Shown: positions 25,364 to 34,382, numbered from the stretch's first letter. The stretch is 64,000 nucleotides of DNA from Vibrio hippocampi (GCF_921292975.1 NZ_CAKLCM010000003.1:1426001-1490000); one strand, 5' to 3'. The notes: generated by a model not told the origin, from the sequence alone. Numbers and translations: made by a program.

Positions 25364-26248
25364 ATGACGTCCCGCAGTGTTTTACAACTTATCGTCCTCG
25401 CCGCCATTTGGGGTGGTTCATTCCTTTTTATGCGCATATCAGCGACGGTGATGGGTCCAGCGGTACTGATTGAATTGAGAGTGCTTTTCGCCGCAATCGC
25501 ACTGTTAATCGTGAGTGTGTATCTAAAACGCAAGCTACCTTTTATTGCTCACATCCGACACTTTTTCACCATTGGGCTGTTTAATACTGCGCTGCCATTT
25601 CTCTTGTTTGCTTATGCCGCGCAAACCCTCAATGCATCAACCTTGTCGATCCTTAACTCCACCGCAGCCATCTGGGGTGCAGTGATCGGCTTGATTTGGC
25701 ACAGAAACCGATTAAATGGTGCCGCAATCCTTGGCTTACTGATTGGTGTTATTGGCGTCGCGATCTTGGTGGGTTGGGATGCGATGCGCATTGAAGAGAA
25801 TGCAACACTGCCCATTATTGCTGGCGTAATGGCCGCCTGTTGCTACGGCATCGCCACCAACTACGCCAAGAATGCGCCTTCGGTCTCGGCGTTTAATAAT
25901 GCTCACGGCAGTATGTGGGCGGCTTGCCTAATCGTGTTGCCTTTGGTGCCTTTTATTCCAATGAGAGAAGTCCCAAGCAGTGAAGTTTGGACATCCGTGA
26001 TGCTATTAGGGGTGCTTTGTACCGGCATCGCTTATCTACTCTATTTCCGCCTAATCACCGACATTGGTCCGGCTTCTGCGCTGTCGGTGACCTTTTTGAT
26101 CCCGATGTTTGGCATATTGTGGGGACATCTATTTCTTGATGAACCGATTGGTATAAACACCATCGTTGGCGCGATTTTGGTACTGACCGGGACAAAGCTC
26201 GTGACCGGGTTTTCTTTGTCTGCGCTGGTGCAGCGTAGAAAAAATTAA
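25364..26248 (+). CDS. EamA/DMT family transporter
   Basis: 294 residues with ten hydrophobic helices in two EamA halves (about 8-135 and 148-285). The opening LIVLAAIWGGSFLFMR is typical, as are LNASTLSILNSTAAIWGAVIG and the second-half PASALSVTFLIPMFGILWGHLFLDEPI. It is an inner-membrane exporter or importer of metabolites or amino acids; the substrate cannot be told. The ribosome-binding site is weak (GAGCTTATCCCT). It is a single gene flanked by tandem arrays on both sides. Confidence 0.9.
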   Translation: MTSRSVLQLIVLAAIWGGSFLFMRISATVMGPAVLIELRVLFAAIALLIVSVYLKRKLPFIAHIRHFFTIGLFNTALPFLLFAYAAQTLNASTLSILNSTAAIWGAVIGLIWHRNRLNGAAILGLLIGVIGVAILVGWDAMRIEENATLPIIAGVMAACCYGIATNYAKNAPSVSAFNNAHGSMWAACLIVLPLVPFIPMREVPSSEVWTSVMLLGVLCTGIAYLLYFRLITDIGPASALSVTFLIPMFGILWGHLFLDEPIGINTIVGAILVLTGTKLVTGFSLSALVQRRKN

Positions 26249-26257
26249 CCCCGCGCG

Positions 26258-26313
26258 ATAGCGAACAATAGATAGCTAACAATAAACAGCTAACAAGAGA
26301 CAGCTAGCAATAA
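26258..26313. repeat. Tandem repeat, 4 x 14 bp
   Basis: Units ATAGCGAACAATAG, ATAGCTAACAATAA, ACAGCTAACAAGAG and ACAGCTAGCAATAA, ten bases after the EamA stop codon. Confidence 0.9.
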
Positions 26314-26345
26314 AAAGGGCACACCATTCACGGTGTACCCTTTGA
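26313..26345. terminator. Bidirectional terminator between convergent genes
   Basis: AAAGGGCACACC ATTCA CGGTGTACCCTTT forms a stem with one internal mismatch. A-rich and T-rich flanks serve both the EamA gene (+) and the dehydrogenase gene (-). Confidence 0.75.
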
Positions 26346-26378
26346 CTATTAGAAATTCGTTTAGCTGTATTGCTAAGC

Positions 26379-26408
26379 GCTTTATTTGTAAGAGCTTTAT
26401 TTGTAAGA
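26379..26408. repeat. Tandem repeat, 2 x 15 bp
   Basis: GCTTTATTTGTAAGA, two exact copies, 14 bp from the stop of the minus-strand dehydrogenase gene. Confidence 0.85.
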
Positions 26409-26421
26409 ACTTAAAATCGCT

Positions 26422-27501
26422 TTAATGCTCAGGAATCAACACAAACTTACCAACATGCTGCTTGGTGACAAACTCCTGCTGAGCTTGCGCAATCTGTTGC
26501 AATGGAAAGGTTTTCGCCACGAGCGGTTGGATCTCGTTGCGTTCAATGTATCCAACCAAATTGCCAAATACCGGTTCATCCCATGCGGTAGTACCGATTA
26601 ATCGAATGTCTTTTAGATACATATCACGCATATCCAAATCGACAATTGGACCCGCAATCGCGCCTGAGGAAACTAAGCGTCCTCCGACTTTCAGCAGCTT
26701 TAGCATCTGAGGGAAACCCTGACCGGCTACATTGTCCACCACGAGATCGACACTGCTTTCTCCTAGGATAGCGATCAGATCATCGTGACGGTCAAGAAGT
26801 TGGTCCGCTCCAAGTTGTGCAAGATTGGCATGCTTATCTTTGCTGGCAACGGCAATGACTTTAGCGCCACGACGTTTCGCCAGTTGTATCGTTGCCGAGC
26901 CAACACCACCGGAAGCACCAGTAACCAGCACCACTTCTCCGGCTTGTAATTGAGCGCGGTGCAGCATGTTTTCTGACGTACCGTAGGCGCAAGGAATAGA
27001 GCCTAAGTCGGCATCGCTCCAATCAGATTCGATAACAAACGCTTCTGTGGCACGAACTTTAACATATTGAGCAAACGCACCATCGAAATCCGAACCCATC
27101 CAGATGTTGTCCATCGAGGTAAAATCCGTTGCGCGCGTGCATGGGCGCACTAAAACGCGCTTGCCGACCAAATCTGAATGTTCTGCCGCGCCAACGGAGA
27201 CAATCACACCACAGCAATCGGTGCCTTGAACAAAAGGAAACGGGGTCGCGGCATTCCAACCGCCATCGGTTTTCTCGGTGATCGGTTGTCCACTTTCTTC
27301 AGACACCTCATTGGTGGCGTCGGTGACAGACGAGGAATACCACCCAAGGCGAGTATTGATTTCGGTGTTATTCATGCCTGCGGCAAGCACTTTAATCACA
27401 ACTTCATCATGCTCTGCGATAGGCATGGGCACATCTTTGTACACCAACTTGTCGTAACCACCGTTACCGGTTGTCACAATGGCTTTCATTACTTGAGTCA
27501 T
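26422..27501 (-). CDS. Zinc-type alcohol dehydrogenase / quinone oxidoreductase-like protein (MDR family)
   Basis: 359 residues. The N-terminal GroES-like domain has VIKVLAAGMNNTEINTR, PFVQGTDCCGVIVSVG and VLVRPC. The Rossmann domain at about 170-300 has VLVTGASGGVGSATIQLAKRRGAKVIAVAS, binding NAD(P)H. The C-terminal end is TFPLQQIAQAQQEFVTKQHVGKFVL. The full structural-zinc Cys cluster is not evident, so it is closer to zeta-crystallin/quinone reductase-like enzymes or to the alcohol dehydrogenases lacking it. The substrate is unknown. The start could be 27501 or the ATG at 27489; neither has a clear ribosome-binding site. A tandem array lies directly upstream. Confidence 0.88.
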   Translation of the reverse strand: MTQVMKAIVTTGNGGYDKLVYKDVPMPIAEHDEVVIKVLAAGMNNTEINTRLGWYSSSVTDATNEVSEESGQPITEKTDGGWNAATPFPFVQGTDCCGVIVSVGAAEHSDLVGKRVLVRPCTRATDFTSMDNIWMGSDFDGAFAQYVKVRATEAFVIESDWSDADLGSIPCAYGTSENMLHRAQLQAGEVVLVTGASGGVGSATIQLAKRRGAKVIAVASKDKHANLAQLGADQLLDRHDDLIAILGESSVDLVVDNVAGQGFPQMLKLLKVGGRLVSSGAIAGPIVDLDMRDMYLKDIRLIGTTAWDEPVFGNLVGYIERNEIQPLVAKTFPLQQIAQAQQEFVTKQHVGKFVLIPEH

Positions 27502-27502
27502 A

Positions 27503-27556
27503 CGTTACTGCTATCCAAGTTGCTACTGTTATCTAAGTTGCTACTGCTATCCAAGT
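27503..27556. repeat. Tandem repeat, 3 x 18 bp
   Basis: CGTTACTGCTATCCAAGT, TGCTACTGTTATCTAAGT and TGCTACTGCTATCCAAGT. It sits between proV and the dehydrogenase gene, abutting the latter's start codon. Confidence 0.92.
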
Positions 27557-27576
27557 TAAATCTAACGGATTATTCC

Positions 27577-28761
27577 TTAGCTAGCGGATTTTTCAAGGAA
27601 AATGTCCGCTACTTTCTCTTTCTCCAATTCTCCTTTCAAGTTGCCGTCTTCGTCAACAACAGGAAGAGAATAGTCGGATGAGATAGTATCAGTTAATACT
27701 TCTTCAATGGCAGATTCAGGTGAGATTGTCGGTACATCTTCATAAAGGCTCGACTCGATGTTTTCGCTTGGATCATCTGCCGCTTGCAAACTCTCTTCGG
27801 TAATCAAACCTTGATAACCATCTTTGGTAACGTGATAGCCGTAGTCGTGCTGTGTGCGTTTCATCTGTTTCTGCGCTTCAGCAATGGTGGTTGCCGTTAT
27901 ACGCATAGACGGTTTTTGCATCACCGTTTCAACCGTTAGCGCTCGCGCACGGTTCACATCGCGTACAAATGCCTCAACATAATCGGTGGCTGGCTCAAGT
28001 AAGATCTCGGCGGGTTCACCCTGCTGGACCAGTTCGCCATCTTTTAAGATCGCAATACGGTCACCGATACGAAGAGCTTCATCAAGATCGTGGGTGATGA
28101 AGATGATCGTTTTATGCAAAGTTTCTTGCAGTTCGATCAACTGGTCTTGCATCTCACTACGAATCAGTGGATCAAGTGCCGAGAAGGCTTCATCCATCAA
28201 CAAAATCTCAGCGTCAGTGCTTAGTGCGCGAGCAAGACCCACACGCTGTTGCTGACCACCAGAAAGTTGCGATGGATATTGCTGTTCATAGCCTTTCAAT
28301 CCAACCGTCTCAAGCCATTCTTGCGCTTTCAACAAGCGCACTTGTTTGTCGATGTTCTGGATTTCTAATCCGTAGGCAACGTTATCAATCACTTTTCTAT
28401 GTGGCAGTAGTCCAAAACGCTGAAACACCATCGACATTTTATGGCGACGGAACTGCTCAAGTTCCTTGGCAGAGAACTGCATCACATCGGTGCCTTCAAC
28501 GTCAATTTTACCCGCGGTCGGGTCAATCAAACGGTTGAAGTGTCGAATCATGGTGGACTTACCTGAGCCAGACAGTCCCATGATGACAAAAATTTCGCCT
28601 TGATGAATATCGAGGTTGATATCTTTTAAACCTACAGTGTGACCTGTTTTCTCAAGGACTTCTTCTTTACTCAGACCTTGCTTTACTAGAGGCAGAACGG
28701 TTTCCGGTTTCGGGCCAAATATCTTATATAAGCCAGAAATACTGATCAGTGGTTTAGTCAT
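27577..28761 (-). CDS. proV: Glycine betaine/proline ABC transporter ATP-binding protein ProV
   Basis: 394 residues. Walker A is MGLSGSGKSTMIRH, Q loop VFQRFGLLPHRKV, signature LSGGQQQRVGLARAL, and Walker B ILLMDEAFSALDP. The H loop and then two CBS domains occupy about 280-390, which in this family sense ionic strength. It powers osmoprotectant uptake with ProW and ProX. Its start overlaps the end of proW by eight bases, showing translational coupling. Order here is proX-proW-proV, the reverse of E. coli proVWX and typical of one of the vibrio systems. Confidence 0.95.
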   Translation of the reverse strand: MTKPLISISGLYKIFGPKPETVLPLVKQGLSKEEVLEKTGHTVGLKDINLDIHQGEIFVIMGLSGSGKSTMIRHFNRLIDPTAGKIDVEGTDVMQFSAKELEQFRRHKMSMVFQRFGLLPHRKVIDNVAYGLEIQNIDKQVRLLKAQEWLETVGLKGYEQQYPSQLSGGQQQRVGLARALSTDAEILLMDEAFSALDPLIRSEMQDQLIELQETLHKTIIFITHDLDEALRIGDRIAILKDGELVQQGEPAEILLEPATDYVEAFVRDVNRARALTVETVMQKPSMRITATTIAEAQKQMKRTQHDYGYHVTKDGYQGLITEESLQAADDPSENIESSLYEDVPTISPESAIEEVLTDTISSDYSLPVVDEDGNLKGELEKEKVADIFLEKSAS

Positions 28762-29653
28762 GTTTTTGGTCCCCTAAATGCGCTTGAGTTCGTTTCGCGT
28801 ATGCTTGAGAAGCGCGATCGAACAAAATAGCTAACGCAACAATGGCGAAACCATTGAGTAAGCCTAAAGTAAAGTATTGGTTAGTAATGGACTTAAGTAC
28901 AGGCTGTCCCAAACCTTTTACGCCGATCATTGAGGCAATAACAACCATAGACAGCGCCATCATAATCGTCTGGTTAATACCAGCCATAATGGTAGGCATC
29001 GCAAGAGGCAACTGTACGCCTTTCAGGCGCTGCCATTTACTGGCACCAAATGCGGTGGCGGCTTCCATCACCTCTTTATCGACCAAACGAATACCTAAGT
29101 TTGTTAGACGAATCACCGGTGGAATCGCATAAATCACCACCGAAATCAGACCTGGGATCTTACCGATGCCCAGTAGCATCACCACTGGAATCAAATAAAC
29201 AAACGCAGGCATGGTCTGCATCACATCCAGCATTGGGGTCACGATTGACTGCACACGATTAGAACGCGCCATCGCGATACCAATAGGAATACCTAGAATA
29301 ATCGCGAGGAAGGTACAGACGGTAATAATACTCAACGTCCGCATGGTATCTTCCCACATGCCAAAGTAGCCAATTAAAAGTAACGACACCACACAGGCGG
29401 CTGCCAGCTTGACCGAACGACTGGCGGCATACACCAACCCGGTACAGACGATAAGCACAATCCACCAAGGGGTACTTAATAAAAGTTTTTCAAACCAAAT
29501 AAGAAAAGAGAGAAGGGGGTCAAAAAGGCCTTCGATAAAGTCACCATATTCACGAGAAAACTCTTTATATGCGCCATCAAGAGTTTTACGAATCATTCTT
29601 AGGCTAGAACGGTCCATCTCGGGAAAGCTGGTCAACCAACTGCTATCAGCCAT
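28754..29653 (-). CDS. proW: Glycine betaine/proline ABC transporter permease ProW
   Basis: 299 residues. An N-terminal amphipathic stretch is followed by about six to seven membrane helices. The EAA-type coupling loop is MEAATAFGASKWQRLKGVQLPLAMPTIMAGINQT at about 195-228. MQTMPAFVYLIPVVMLLGIGKIPG is diagnostic of ProW/OpuAB. It is an inner-membrane component of the osmoprotectant importer, between proX (77 bp gap) and proV (overlap). Confidence 0.95.
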   Translation of the reverse strand: MADSSWLTSFPEMDRSSLRMIRKTLDGAYKEFSREYGDFIEGLFDPLLSFLIWFEKLLLSTPWWIVLIVCTGLVYAASRSVKLAAACVVSLLLIGYFGMWEDTMRTLSIITVCTFLAIILGIPIGIAMARSNRVQSIVTPMLDVMQTMPAFVYLIPVVMLLGIGKIPGLISVVIYAIPPVIRLTNLGIRLVDKEVMEAATAFGASKWQRLKGVQLPLAMPTIMAGINQTIMMALSMVVIASMIGVKGLGQPVLKSITNQYFTLGLLNGFAIVALAILFDRASQAYAKRTQAHLGDQKHD

Positions 29654-29720
29654 TACATCATCCTATAATTAATAAAGAGCCACCGTCTCCAATGGCTCTG
29701 GTCCTGTTAATTTATTTTTT

Positions 29721-29740
29721 TTACAGCTTATTACAGCTTA
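29721..29740. repeat. Tandem repeat, 2 x 10 bp, through a stop codon
   Basis: TTACAGCTTA twice, exact. The second copy contains the proX stop codon and last codons (minus strand). Confidence 0.75.
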
Positions 29741-30714
29741 GCCGCGACTTTTTTCGCTGCTTCATCACTTAGCCATGCCTTCCAAACTTGAGGATAAGTT
29801 TCAAAGAAATAGAACATGGTGTCTTCTGCATCCGCTTGCTCATTTTCCATCCAAGCTAGAAGCTTGTTAAGGTCAGCATTACTGATACCTCGTTTGCCCA
29901 GATAATCCATTGCAACCGGGTGGCTGTTAGCAAACTCGGTAGCAACGATGGTGCTTACTGGCGATTTAGGGAACATCGTCGGTTTTGGTTCTTCACAAGT
30001 GTCTGTCGCAACACATTCCAAGAAATGTTCTTCATCAACACCAGTACCAAAATCGACTTTAACCATGTCGTACTTGCCTAAGATAGCCGTCGGTGCCCAG
30101 TAGTAACCAAACCAACCCTCTTCGCGTGCATAAGCTTTAGCGATAGAGCCGGACAAGCCTGCACCTGAACCAGAATCGACAACTTCAAAACCGGCATCTT
30201 CTAGCTTAAGCGCCTTAAATAAGTTACCGCCTGAGATCTGACAACCCCAACCTGCAGGACAACCATAGAATGCGCCTAAAGAAGGATCTTCTGGGTGCTT
30301 AAACAGTTCAGGGTGTTTTTTCACCCCTTCAATCGTGCTTAGCTCAGGGTATTTTTCTACCATATAGGCTGGAACCCAAAAGCCCTCTTCACCACCATCA
30401 ATCAATGACTCACCCGCATTGACAAGTCTGCCCTCTTTTAGACCCATATCTATCGCTTCTTTAACCGCATTGGTCCAAAGCTCAGGGGCAATGTCTGGCT
30501 GACCCTTCTCAACCATAGAGGTAGTCGTCGGCATCGTGTCGCCTGGAACGAGTTCGGCATCACAATCATAGGCGTGCTCAAGAATAAACTTGTCGATATT
30601 GGCGAGGAGACTGGCAGAGTTCCAGTTCATGTCGGCGATAGTGACAGTGCCACACTCACTAGCGTTGGCGCTGACACTCGTTACTAGTGCTAACGCAGCT
30701 AACTTCCATTTCAT
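29731..30714 (-). CDS. proX: Glycine betaine ABC transporter substrate-binding protein ProX
   Basis: 327 residues. The signal peptide is to about residue 18 (ALVTSVSANA). The OpuAC-type periplasmic binding domain starts CGTVTIADMNWNSASLLANIDKFIL and continues with PTTTSMVEKGQPDIAPELWTN, GFWVPAYMVEKYPEL and EGWFGYYWAPTAIL. Trp and Tyr residues there form the aromatic box for quaternary ammonium ligands. Several Cys pairs (ECG, YDCD, YGCPAGWGC) suggest disulfides. It is the first gene of proXWV, with a 361-bp upstream region shared with nothing divergent, downstream of a MarR regulator. Confidence 0.93.
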   Translation of the reverse strand: MKWKLAALALVTSVSANASECGTVTIADMNWNSASLLANIDKFILEHAYDCDAELVPGDTMPTTTSMVEKGQPDIAPELWTNAVKEAIDMGLKEGRLVNAGESLIDGGEEGFWVPAYMVEKYPELSTIEGVKKHPELFKHPEDPSLGAFYGCPAGWGCQISGGNLFKALKLEDAGFEVVDSGSGAGLSGSIAKAYAREEGWFGYYWAPTAILGKYDMVKVDFGTGVDEEHFLECVATDTCEEPKPTMFPKSPVSTIVATEFANSHPVAMDYLGKRGISNADLNKLLAWMENEQADAEDTMFYFFETYPQVWKAWLSDEAAKKVAAKL

Positions 30715-31001
30715 AATAAGTCCTTATAAACAACTATTTTCTATCAAGAATCCTATTTAGGATATAGAACAAATCGTTCGAACTCAAATGATTATTAACT
30801 TCTGACATCTGTAGCGGATGAAATAATGTGAAAAAATGTATAAATTAACCAAGCAAATATAAACCATAACTTATTGTATTTGCTAGCAAAAACACAAATA
30901 GAACGATGTGTTAATTATTTGATTGCAAACATTACGCTTATTATCAATATGGATAATAGTTTCAACTCTATCCTTTTGATTGATTGTGTTTTGTTTTGAC
31001 C

Positions 31002-31030
31002 AAAAAAAACGCAGCCAATTTGGCTGCGTC
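31002..31030 (-). terminator. Terminator of the marR-type gene
   Basis: ACGCAGCCA ATT TGGCTGCGT stem, followed on the minus strand by TTTTTTT. It separates marR from proX transcription. Confidence 0.9.
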
Positions 31031-31037
31031 TTCTGCA

Positions 31038-31061
31038 TAGTCGAATAGTCGAATAGTCGAG
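31038..31061. repeat. Tandem repeat, 3 x 8 bp
   Basis: ATAGTCGA three times, exact, between the marR stop codon and its terminator. Confidence 0.8.
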
Positions 31062-31075
31062 GTGAAGTGACTGAT

Positions 31076-31564
31076 CTATTTACTGGGTTCAGCGGGGGCG
31101 GTAATACTACCTAGCTCCAATACGGGCGCTACATCGTAGCTTTCAGCATTCATCATACTGGCAATGCGCTGTACGGAAGAGAGTAAAAGGGTTTGTTCCC
31201 ACTCTTCAAGATTCTGAAACTTATTGATGAAGTGGTCTTGCAACGGCATAGGCGCAGCCATCAATGTCTGATGACCTTTCTCAGTAAGAACTGCATGCAC
31301 TTTACGTTTATCCATCGTGCTTCTTACTCGCTCAATCAAGCCATTACGCTCTAATCTATCAAGTATCGTCGTTGCCGTGGCTGGGCTCATATTGGTGTGA
31401 TTAGACAGTTGGCGAATAGTCACTTCACCTAACTCTTTAATCGAGCGCATTAATATCAACTGAGGGCCGGTCAAACCCGCTTCCTTACTCAGTTTTTTCG
31501 AGTGCAAATCTATTGCGCGAATTATCTGTCGCAACGAGACCAGAACATCCTCATGTCTTTCCAA
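31076..31564 (-). CDS. MarR-family transcriptional regulator
   Basis: 162 residues. The winged helix-turn-helix has TGPQLILMRSIKELGEVTIRQLSNHTNMSPATATTILDRLERNGLIERVRSTMDKRKVHAVLTEKG, with the MarR wing Arg/Asp pattern. It sits upstream of proXWV on the same strand, separated by its own terminator. Related MarR proteins next to osmoprotectant transporters (OusR, OpuR types) repress uptake genes in the absence of stress. The same role is a reasonable inference here. The ligand is unknown. Confidence 0.88.
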   Translation of the reverse strand: MERHEDVLVSLRQIIRAIDLHSKKLSKEAGLTGPQLILMRSIKELGEVTIRQLSNHTNMSPATATTILDRLERNGLIERVRSTMDKRKVHAVLTEKGHQTLMAAPMPLQDHFINKFQNLEEWEQTLLLSSVQRIASMMNAESYDVAPVLELGSITAPAEPSK

Positions 31565-31859
31565 TGAGTTTACTCCACATCACTTGTTCACCGCGCAGCT
31601 TTTCAAGAGCGCAACGAGTTAATCACTATATCTTAAGCGTAGTCTACGCTATCCATCCCGTTTTCTCGGGAGGGTCGACGTTAACCGACTTTAAGATTAA
31701 TGCAAAGTAATAAATACAGATACGAGAGATTGATAACTTCTTCAGCCATCGCTTTGTTTATTTTGATAAGAAATACCTATTGAATTGAGAGATTCAATCG
31801 AATTAACATAAATGCAATTGAGAACTATTATTAACTCAACCAAACAAAAGGAGAACATC

Positions 31860-32255
31860 ATGAAAAAGACAATTAGCTTTGCAGCCGTCCATTTTACTAT
31901 CGCATTCACTGTTGCTTATGTATTAACAGGTGAAATCTTACTAAGTAGCTTAATCGCTATGTTAGAACCCGCCGTCAACACGGTTGCTTTTTTCTTCCAT
32001 GAAAAAGCGTGGGAAAAGAACCGATTCTTGCAAACGTTGGCGCGCAACGAACGTATCAAAACCGTCAGCTTCGCAACGGTACACTACAGTGTTGCATTCG
32101 GTGTGGTTTATTTATTAACAGGTGACTTTATTGCAGGTGGTGCAATGGCACTTATCGAACCAGCCATTAATACTTTTGCCTACTTCTTCCACGAAAAAAT
32201 GTGGAACCACAACCACAGCAACGAGGCAGATTTGACTCACGCACATGCGGCTTAA
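31860..32255 (+). CDS. DUF2061 membrane protein (two tandem copies)
   Basis: 131 residues from the ATG at 31860, with AAAGGAGAACATC upstream; an in-frame ATG at 31812 lacks a site. Two internal copies of about 60 residues each follow the pattern KTISFAAVHFTIAF..YVLTGEILLSSLIAMLEPAVNTVAFFFHEKAW and KTVSFATVHYSVAF..YLLTGDFIAGGAMALIEPAINTFAYFFHEKMW. DUF2061 is usually one such copy with two short helices, so this protein has a duplicated form. It is an inner-membrane protein of unknown function with a His-rich tail (NHNHSNEADLTHAHAA). Confidence 0.9.
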   Translation: MKKTISFAAVHFTIAFTVAYVLTGEILLSSLIAMLEPAVNTVAFFFHEKAWEKNRFLQTLARNERIKTVSFATVHYSVAFGVVYLLTGDFIAGGAMALIEPAINTFAYFFHEKMWNHNHSNEADLTHAHAA

Positions 32256-32377
32256 CAACGAAAACTGACTCAACACCTTAATTAATAGTTCATAGTTAAT
32301 TAAGTGTTTGAAAAAGATAACAATATTAAGCCTACTTCTTGCGGTGTGTTCATGTTCTCCTCCTAAGTCACCAATAG

Positions 32378-32406
32378 AAGTGGGCTTTCTCAAAGCTCAC
32401 TTTTTT
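32378..32406 (+). terminator. Rho-independent terminator after the DUF2061 gene
   Basis: AAGTGGGCTTT CTC AAAGCTCACTT, an 11-bp stem with one G-U pair, then TTTTTT. Confidence 0.9.
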
Positions 32407-32452
32407 GCTTTATCCCACTCTGCTCTGCCAGCCACAGTCTCAACTTATCTTT

Positions 32453-32476
32453 TATACCCAAGTTACCTCAAGATGC
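32453..32476. repeat. Half copy of the TATACCCAAG palindromic repeat
   Basis: TATACCCAAGTTACCTC followed by AAGATGC is identical to the left arm and start of the loop at 40122. The right arm is missing here; GAGGTTCAGCG follows directly. Confidence 0.8.
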
Positions 32477-32591
32477 GAGGTTCAGCGATATAGTTAACCT
32501 ATATCACTCGCTACATATATAGTTCACACTTATCCTCAATAAATGTAACAATTTATATATAAGTTTTCCGTTGAATTAAATTGGAGGATTT

Positions 32592-34382
32592 ATGAACAAT
32601 AAGATATGGACTTTGCTCCCATTAATGGGCGCAGCAATACACTCGCTACCAACAACCGCCCAAACTCATCCCAGCATTGCAGCAGAAATTGCGGCCCTTA
32701 AAATAGAATGTCAGCAAGCGATTACGATGCAAATCAGTGACAAGCCAGTTACAGGTATCACTAAGCTTGGTACTGCAATTGCGGATGCACCTTTCGACTC
32801 ATCCGCGGCAGAGATTGTCAGCTATGATCAATGCAGCGATAGCCTGTTTGTGGTGAACTCACAGGCACAAAGAGTGGACGTTATGACTCTAGATGCCATT
32901 TCTGCCCCAAGCATTGCATTTCATATTGATCTATCCGCCGCTGCCAAACATGCAAATATCGAGATTGGCGCTGCAAATAGTGTCAGCACTCACCATGGTT
33001 TAGTCGCTATCGCCATCGAAAACAACGACAAACAACAAGAAGGCATTGTCGCCTTATACCGTTCCGATAATCTTAATCTCATTACCACCTACAAAACTGG
33101 CGCACTGCCCGACATGGTGTCATTTTCAGCCGATGGGCGTTATATCGCCACCGCCAATGAAGGCGAACCAAGTCAGGATTACCGTATTGATCCAGAAGGC
33201 AGTGTTACTCTTATCGACCTATCAACAGGCATTAGCAAAGCATCTGTGACCAACATTGACTTTTTAGACTTCAACCAAGGTGGTACTCGACACAGTGAGT
33301 TGGATTCGAAAGTCAGGATCTCAGCGCCTAATGCCACCGTTGCTCAAGATCTCGAACCAGAGTACTTAACCTTTGCCGACAACGGTAAACTCTATGTCGC
33401 GATGCAAGAGAATAACGCTCTCGCGGTCATTGATGTCGCCAGTGCTAAGGTTGATGCCATTTATGGACTGGGCGGAAAGTCATGGCAAACCGCTCAATTG
33501 GATGCTTCAAACAAAGATAAAATCATCGGCAACCTACAAAGCTACCCTCAACTTGAAGGTTTATATATGCCGGATAGTATTGATAGCTACACAGTGAATG
33601 GCACAACCTATATCGTCACTGCAAATGAAGGGGATGGCCGAGAATATGGCTTTGATACCACGCAAAAACAGTGCGACGAGCAAGGTTTCGAGTGGGATGG
33701 GAGCGACTATAGAGGCACGGCGGACTACGACAATAAACCCGATTTTTGTATCGCGTATATTGATGAAATCCGTGGTAAGAAACTTGACGTTGACCCTGAA
33801 CACCCACTCTCCGCAGCATTAGAGGATCAGCAGCAACTCGCCAGATTAAAAGTCATCAATCCAAGGCAGAAGGTTCAGCCAGACCAAGTTATCCAAGCCT
33901 ACGGAGCAAGATCTTTCTCTATTTGGAATGAAAAAGGCAACCTAGTTTTTGACAGCGGTGATGAATTCGCTCGTAAAGTGCTAGAAACTGACAAAGATCA
34001 CTTCAACAGCACTAGTGATAACAATGATTCTGCAGATGATCGCAGCGATGATAAAGGCAGCGAGCCAGAGGCCATTAAGGTAATCGCTATCAACGGACGC
34101 TTCTACGCGTTTATTGGACTAGAGCGTCAAGGCGGCATCATGGTGTATGACGTGACTAACCCAAGCCAAGCCTCGTTTGTTGCCTACCACAATAACCGAG
34201 ACTTCGAACAACCGGTCTGTACCAAGGTGGATGGCGGTGATTGCGACAATGACGAATTCAATCCCAAAGCCGGTGATTTAGCACCAGAATCTATCGCTCA
34301 CATCACCCGCTACGGGCAGCACTTTATTGCCGTAGGTAACGAAGTCAGCGGCACAACGACCGTGTATCGTGTGGATTTTTAA
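32592..34382 (+). CDS. Exported choice-of-anchor I family protein
   Basis: 596 residues. The signal peptide is to about residue 24 (LPTTAQT). A beta-propeller-like domain follows: LFVVNSQAQRVDVM, DMVSFSADGRYIATANEGEPSQDYRIDPEGSVTLIDLS, EPEYLTFADNGKLYVAMQENNALAVIDV, DSIDSYTVNGTTYIVTANEGDGREY, KVIAINGRFYAFIGLERQGGIMVYDV, and a closing GDLAPESIAHI...FIAVGNEVSGTTTVYRV. This pattern is that of the choice-of-anchor I domain of secreted or surface proteins. Here there is no C-terminal sorting signal, so it is likely periplasmic or secreted. Enzymatic function is not established. Confidence 0.88.
   Translation: MNNKIWTLLPLMGAAIHSLPTTAQTHPSIAAEIAALKIECQQAITMQISDKPVTGITKLGTAIADAPFDSSAAEIVSYDQCSDSLFVVNSQAQRVDVMTLDAISAPSIAFHIDLSAAAKHANIEIGAANSVSTHHGLVAIAIENNDKQQEGIVALYRSDNLNLITTYKTGALPDMVSFSADGRYIATANEGEPSQDYRIDPEGSVTLIDLSTGISKASVTNIDFLDFNQGGTRHSELDSKVRISAPNATVAQDLEPEYLTFADNGKLYVAMQENNALAVIDVASAKVDAIYGLGGKSWQTAQLDASNKDKIIGNLQSYPQLEGLYMPDSIDSYTVNGTTYIVTANEGDGREYGFDTTQKQCDEQGFEWDGSDYRGTADYDNKPDFCIAYIDEIRGKKLDVDPEHPLSAALEDQQQLARLKVINPRQKVQPDQVIQAYGARSFSIWNEKGNLVFDSGDEFARKVLETDKDHFNSTSDNNDSADDRSDDKGSEPEAIKVIAINGRFYAFIGLERQGGIMVYDVTNPSQASFVAYHNNRDFEQPVCTKVDGGDCDNDEFNPKAGDLAPESIAHITRYGQHFIAVGNEVSGTTTVYRVDF

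Larger units (their letters stand above)
30715..31075. promoter_or_regulatory. proX upstream region
   Basis: 361 bp, AT-rich. It contains the marR terminator at 31010-31030, an 8-bp palindrome GTTCGAAC at 30776-30783, and presumably the osmotically controlled proX promoter. The palindrome lies about 60 bp upstream of the start, where an operator for the neighbouring MarR protein could sit; that is inference. Confidence 0.45.
32256..32591. other. Intergenic region with terminator and half palindromic repeat
   Basis: 336 bp. It holds an AT-rich hairpin near 32274-32310, the terminator at 32378, and the TATACCCAAG half-repeat at 32453. The last 60 bp lead to TTGGAGGATTT, the ribosome-binding site of the next gene. 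A 61-codon frame starting at a TTG (32308) runs through the terminator and the repeat and is not believed. Confidence 0.6.

Noticed and set aside
32308..32493. 61-codon frame with a lipoprotein-like start (TTG)
   Set aside because: It reads through the rho-independent terminator at 32378-32406 and into the TATACCCAAG repeat, and has no ribosome-binding site. The lipobox-like LAVCSC is probably chance.
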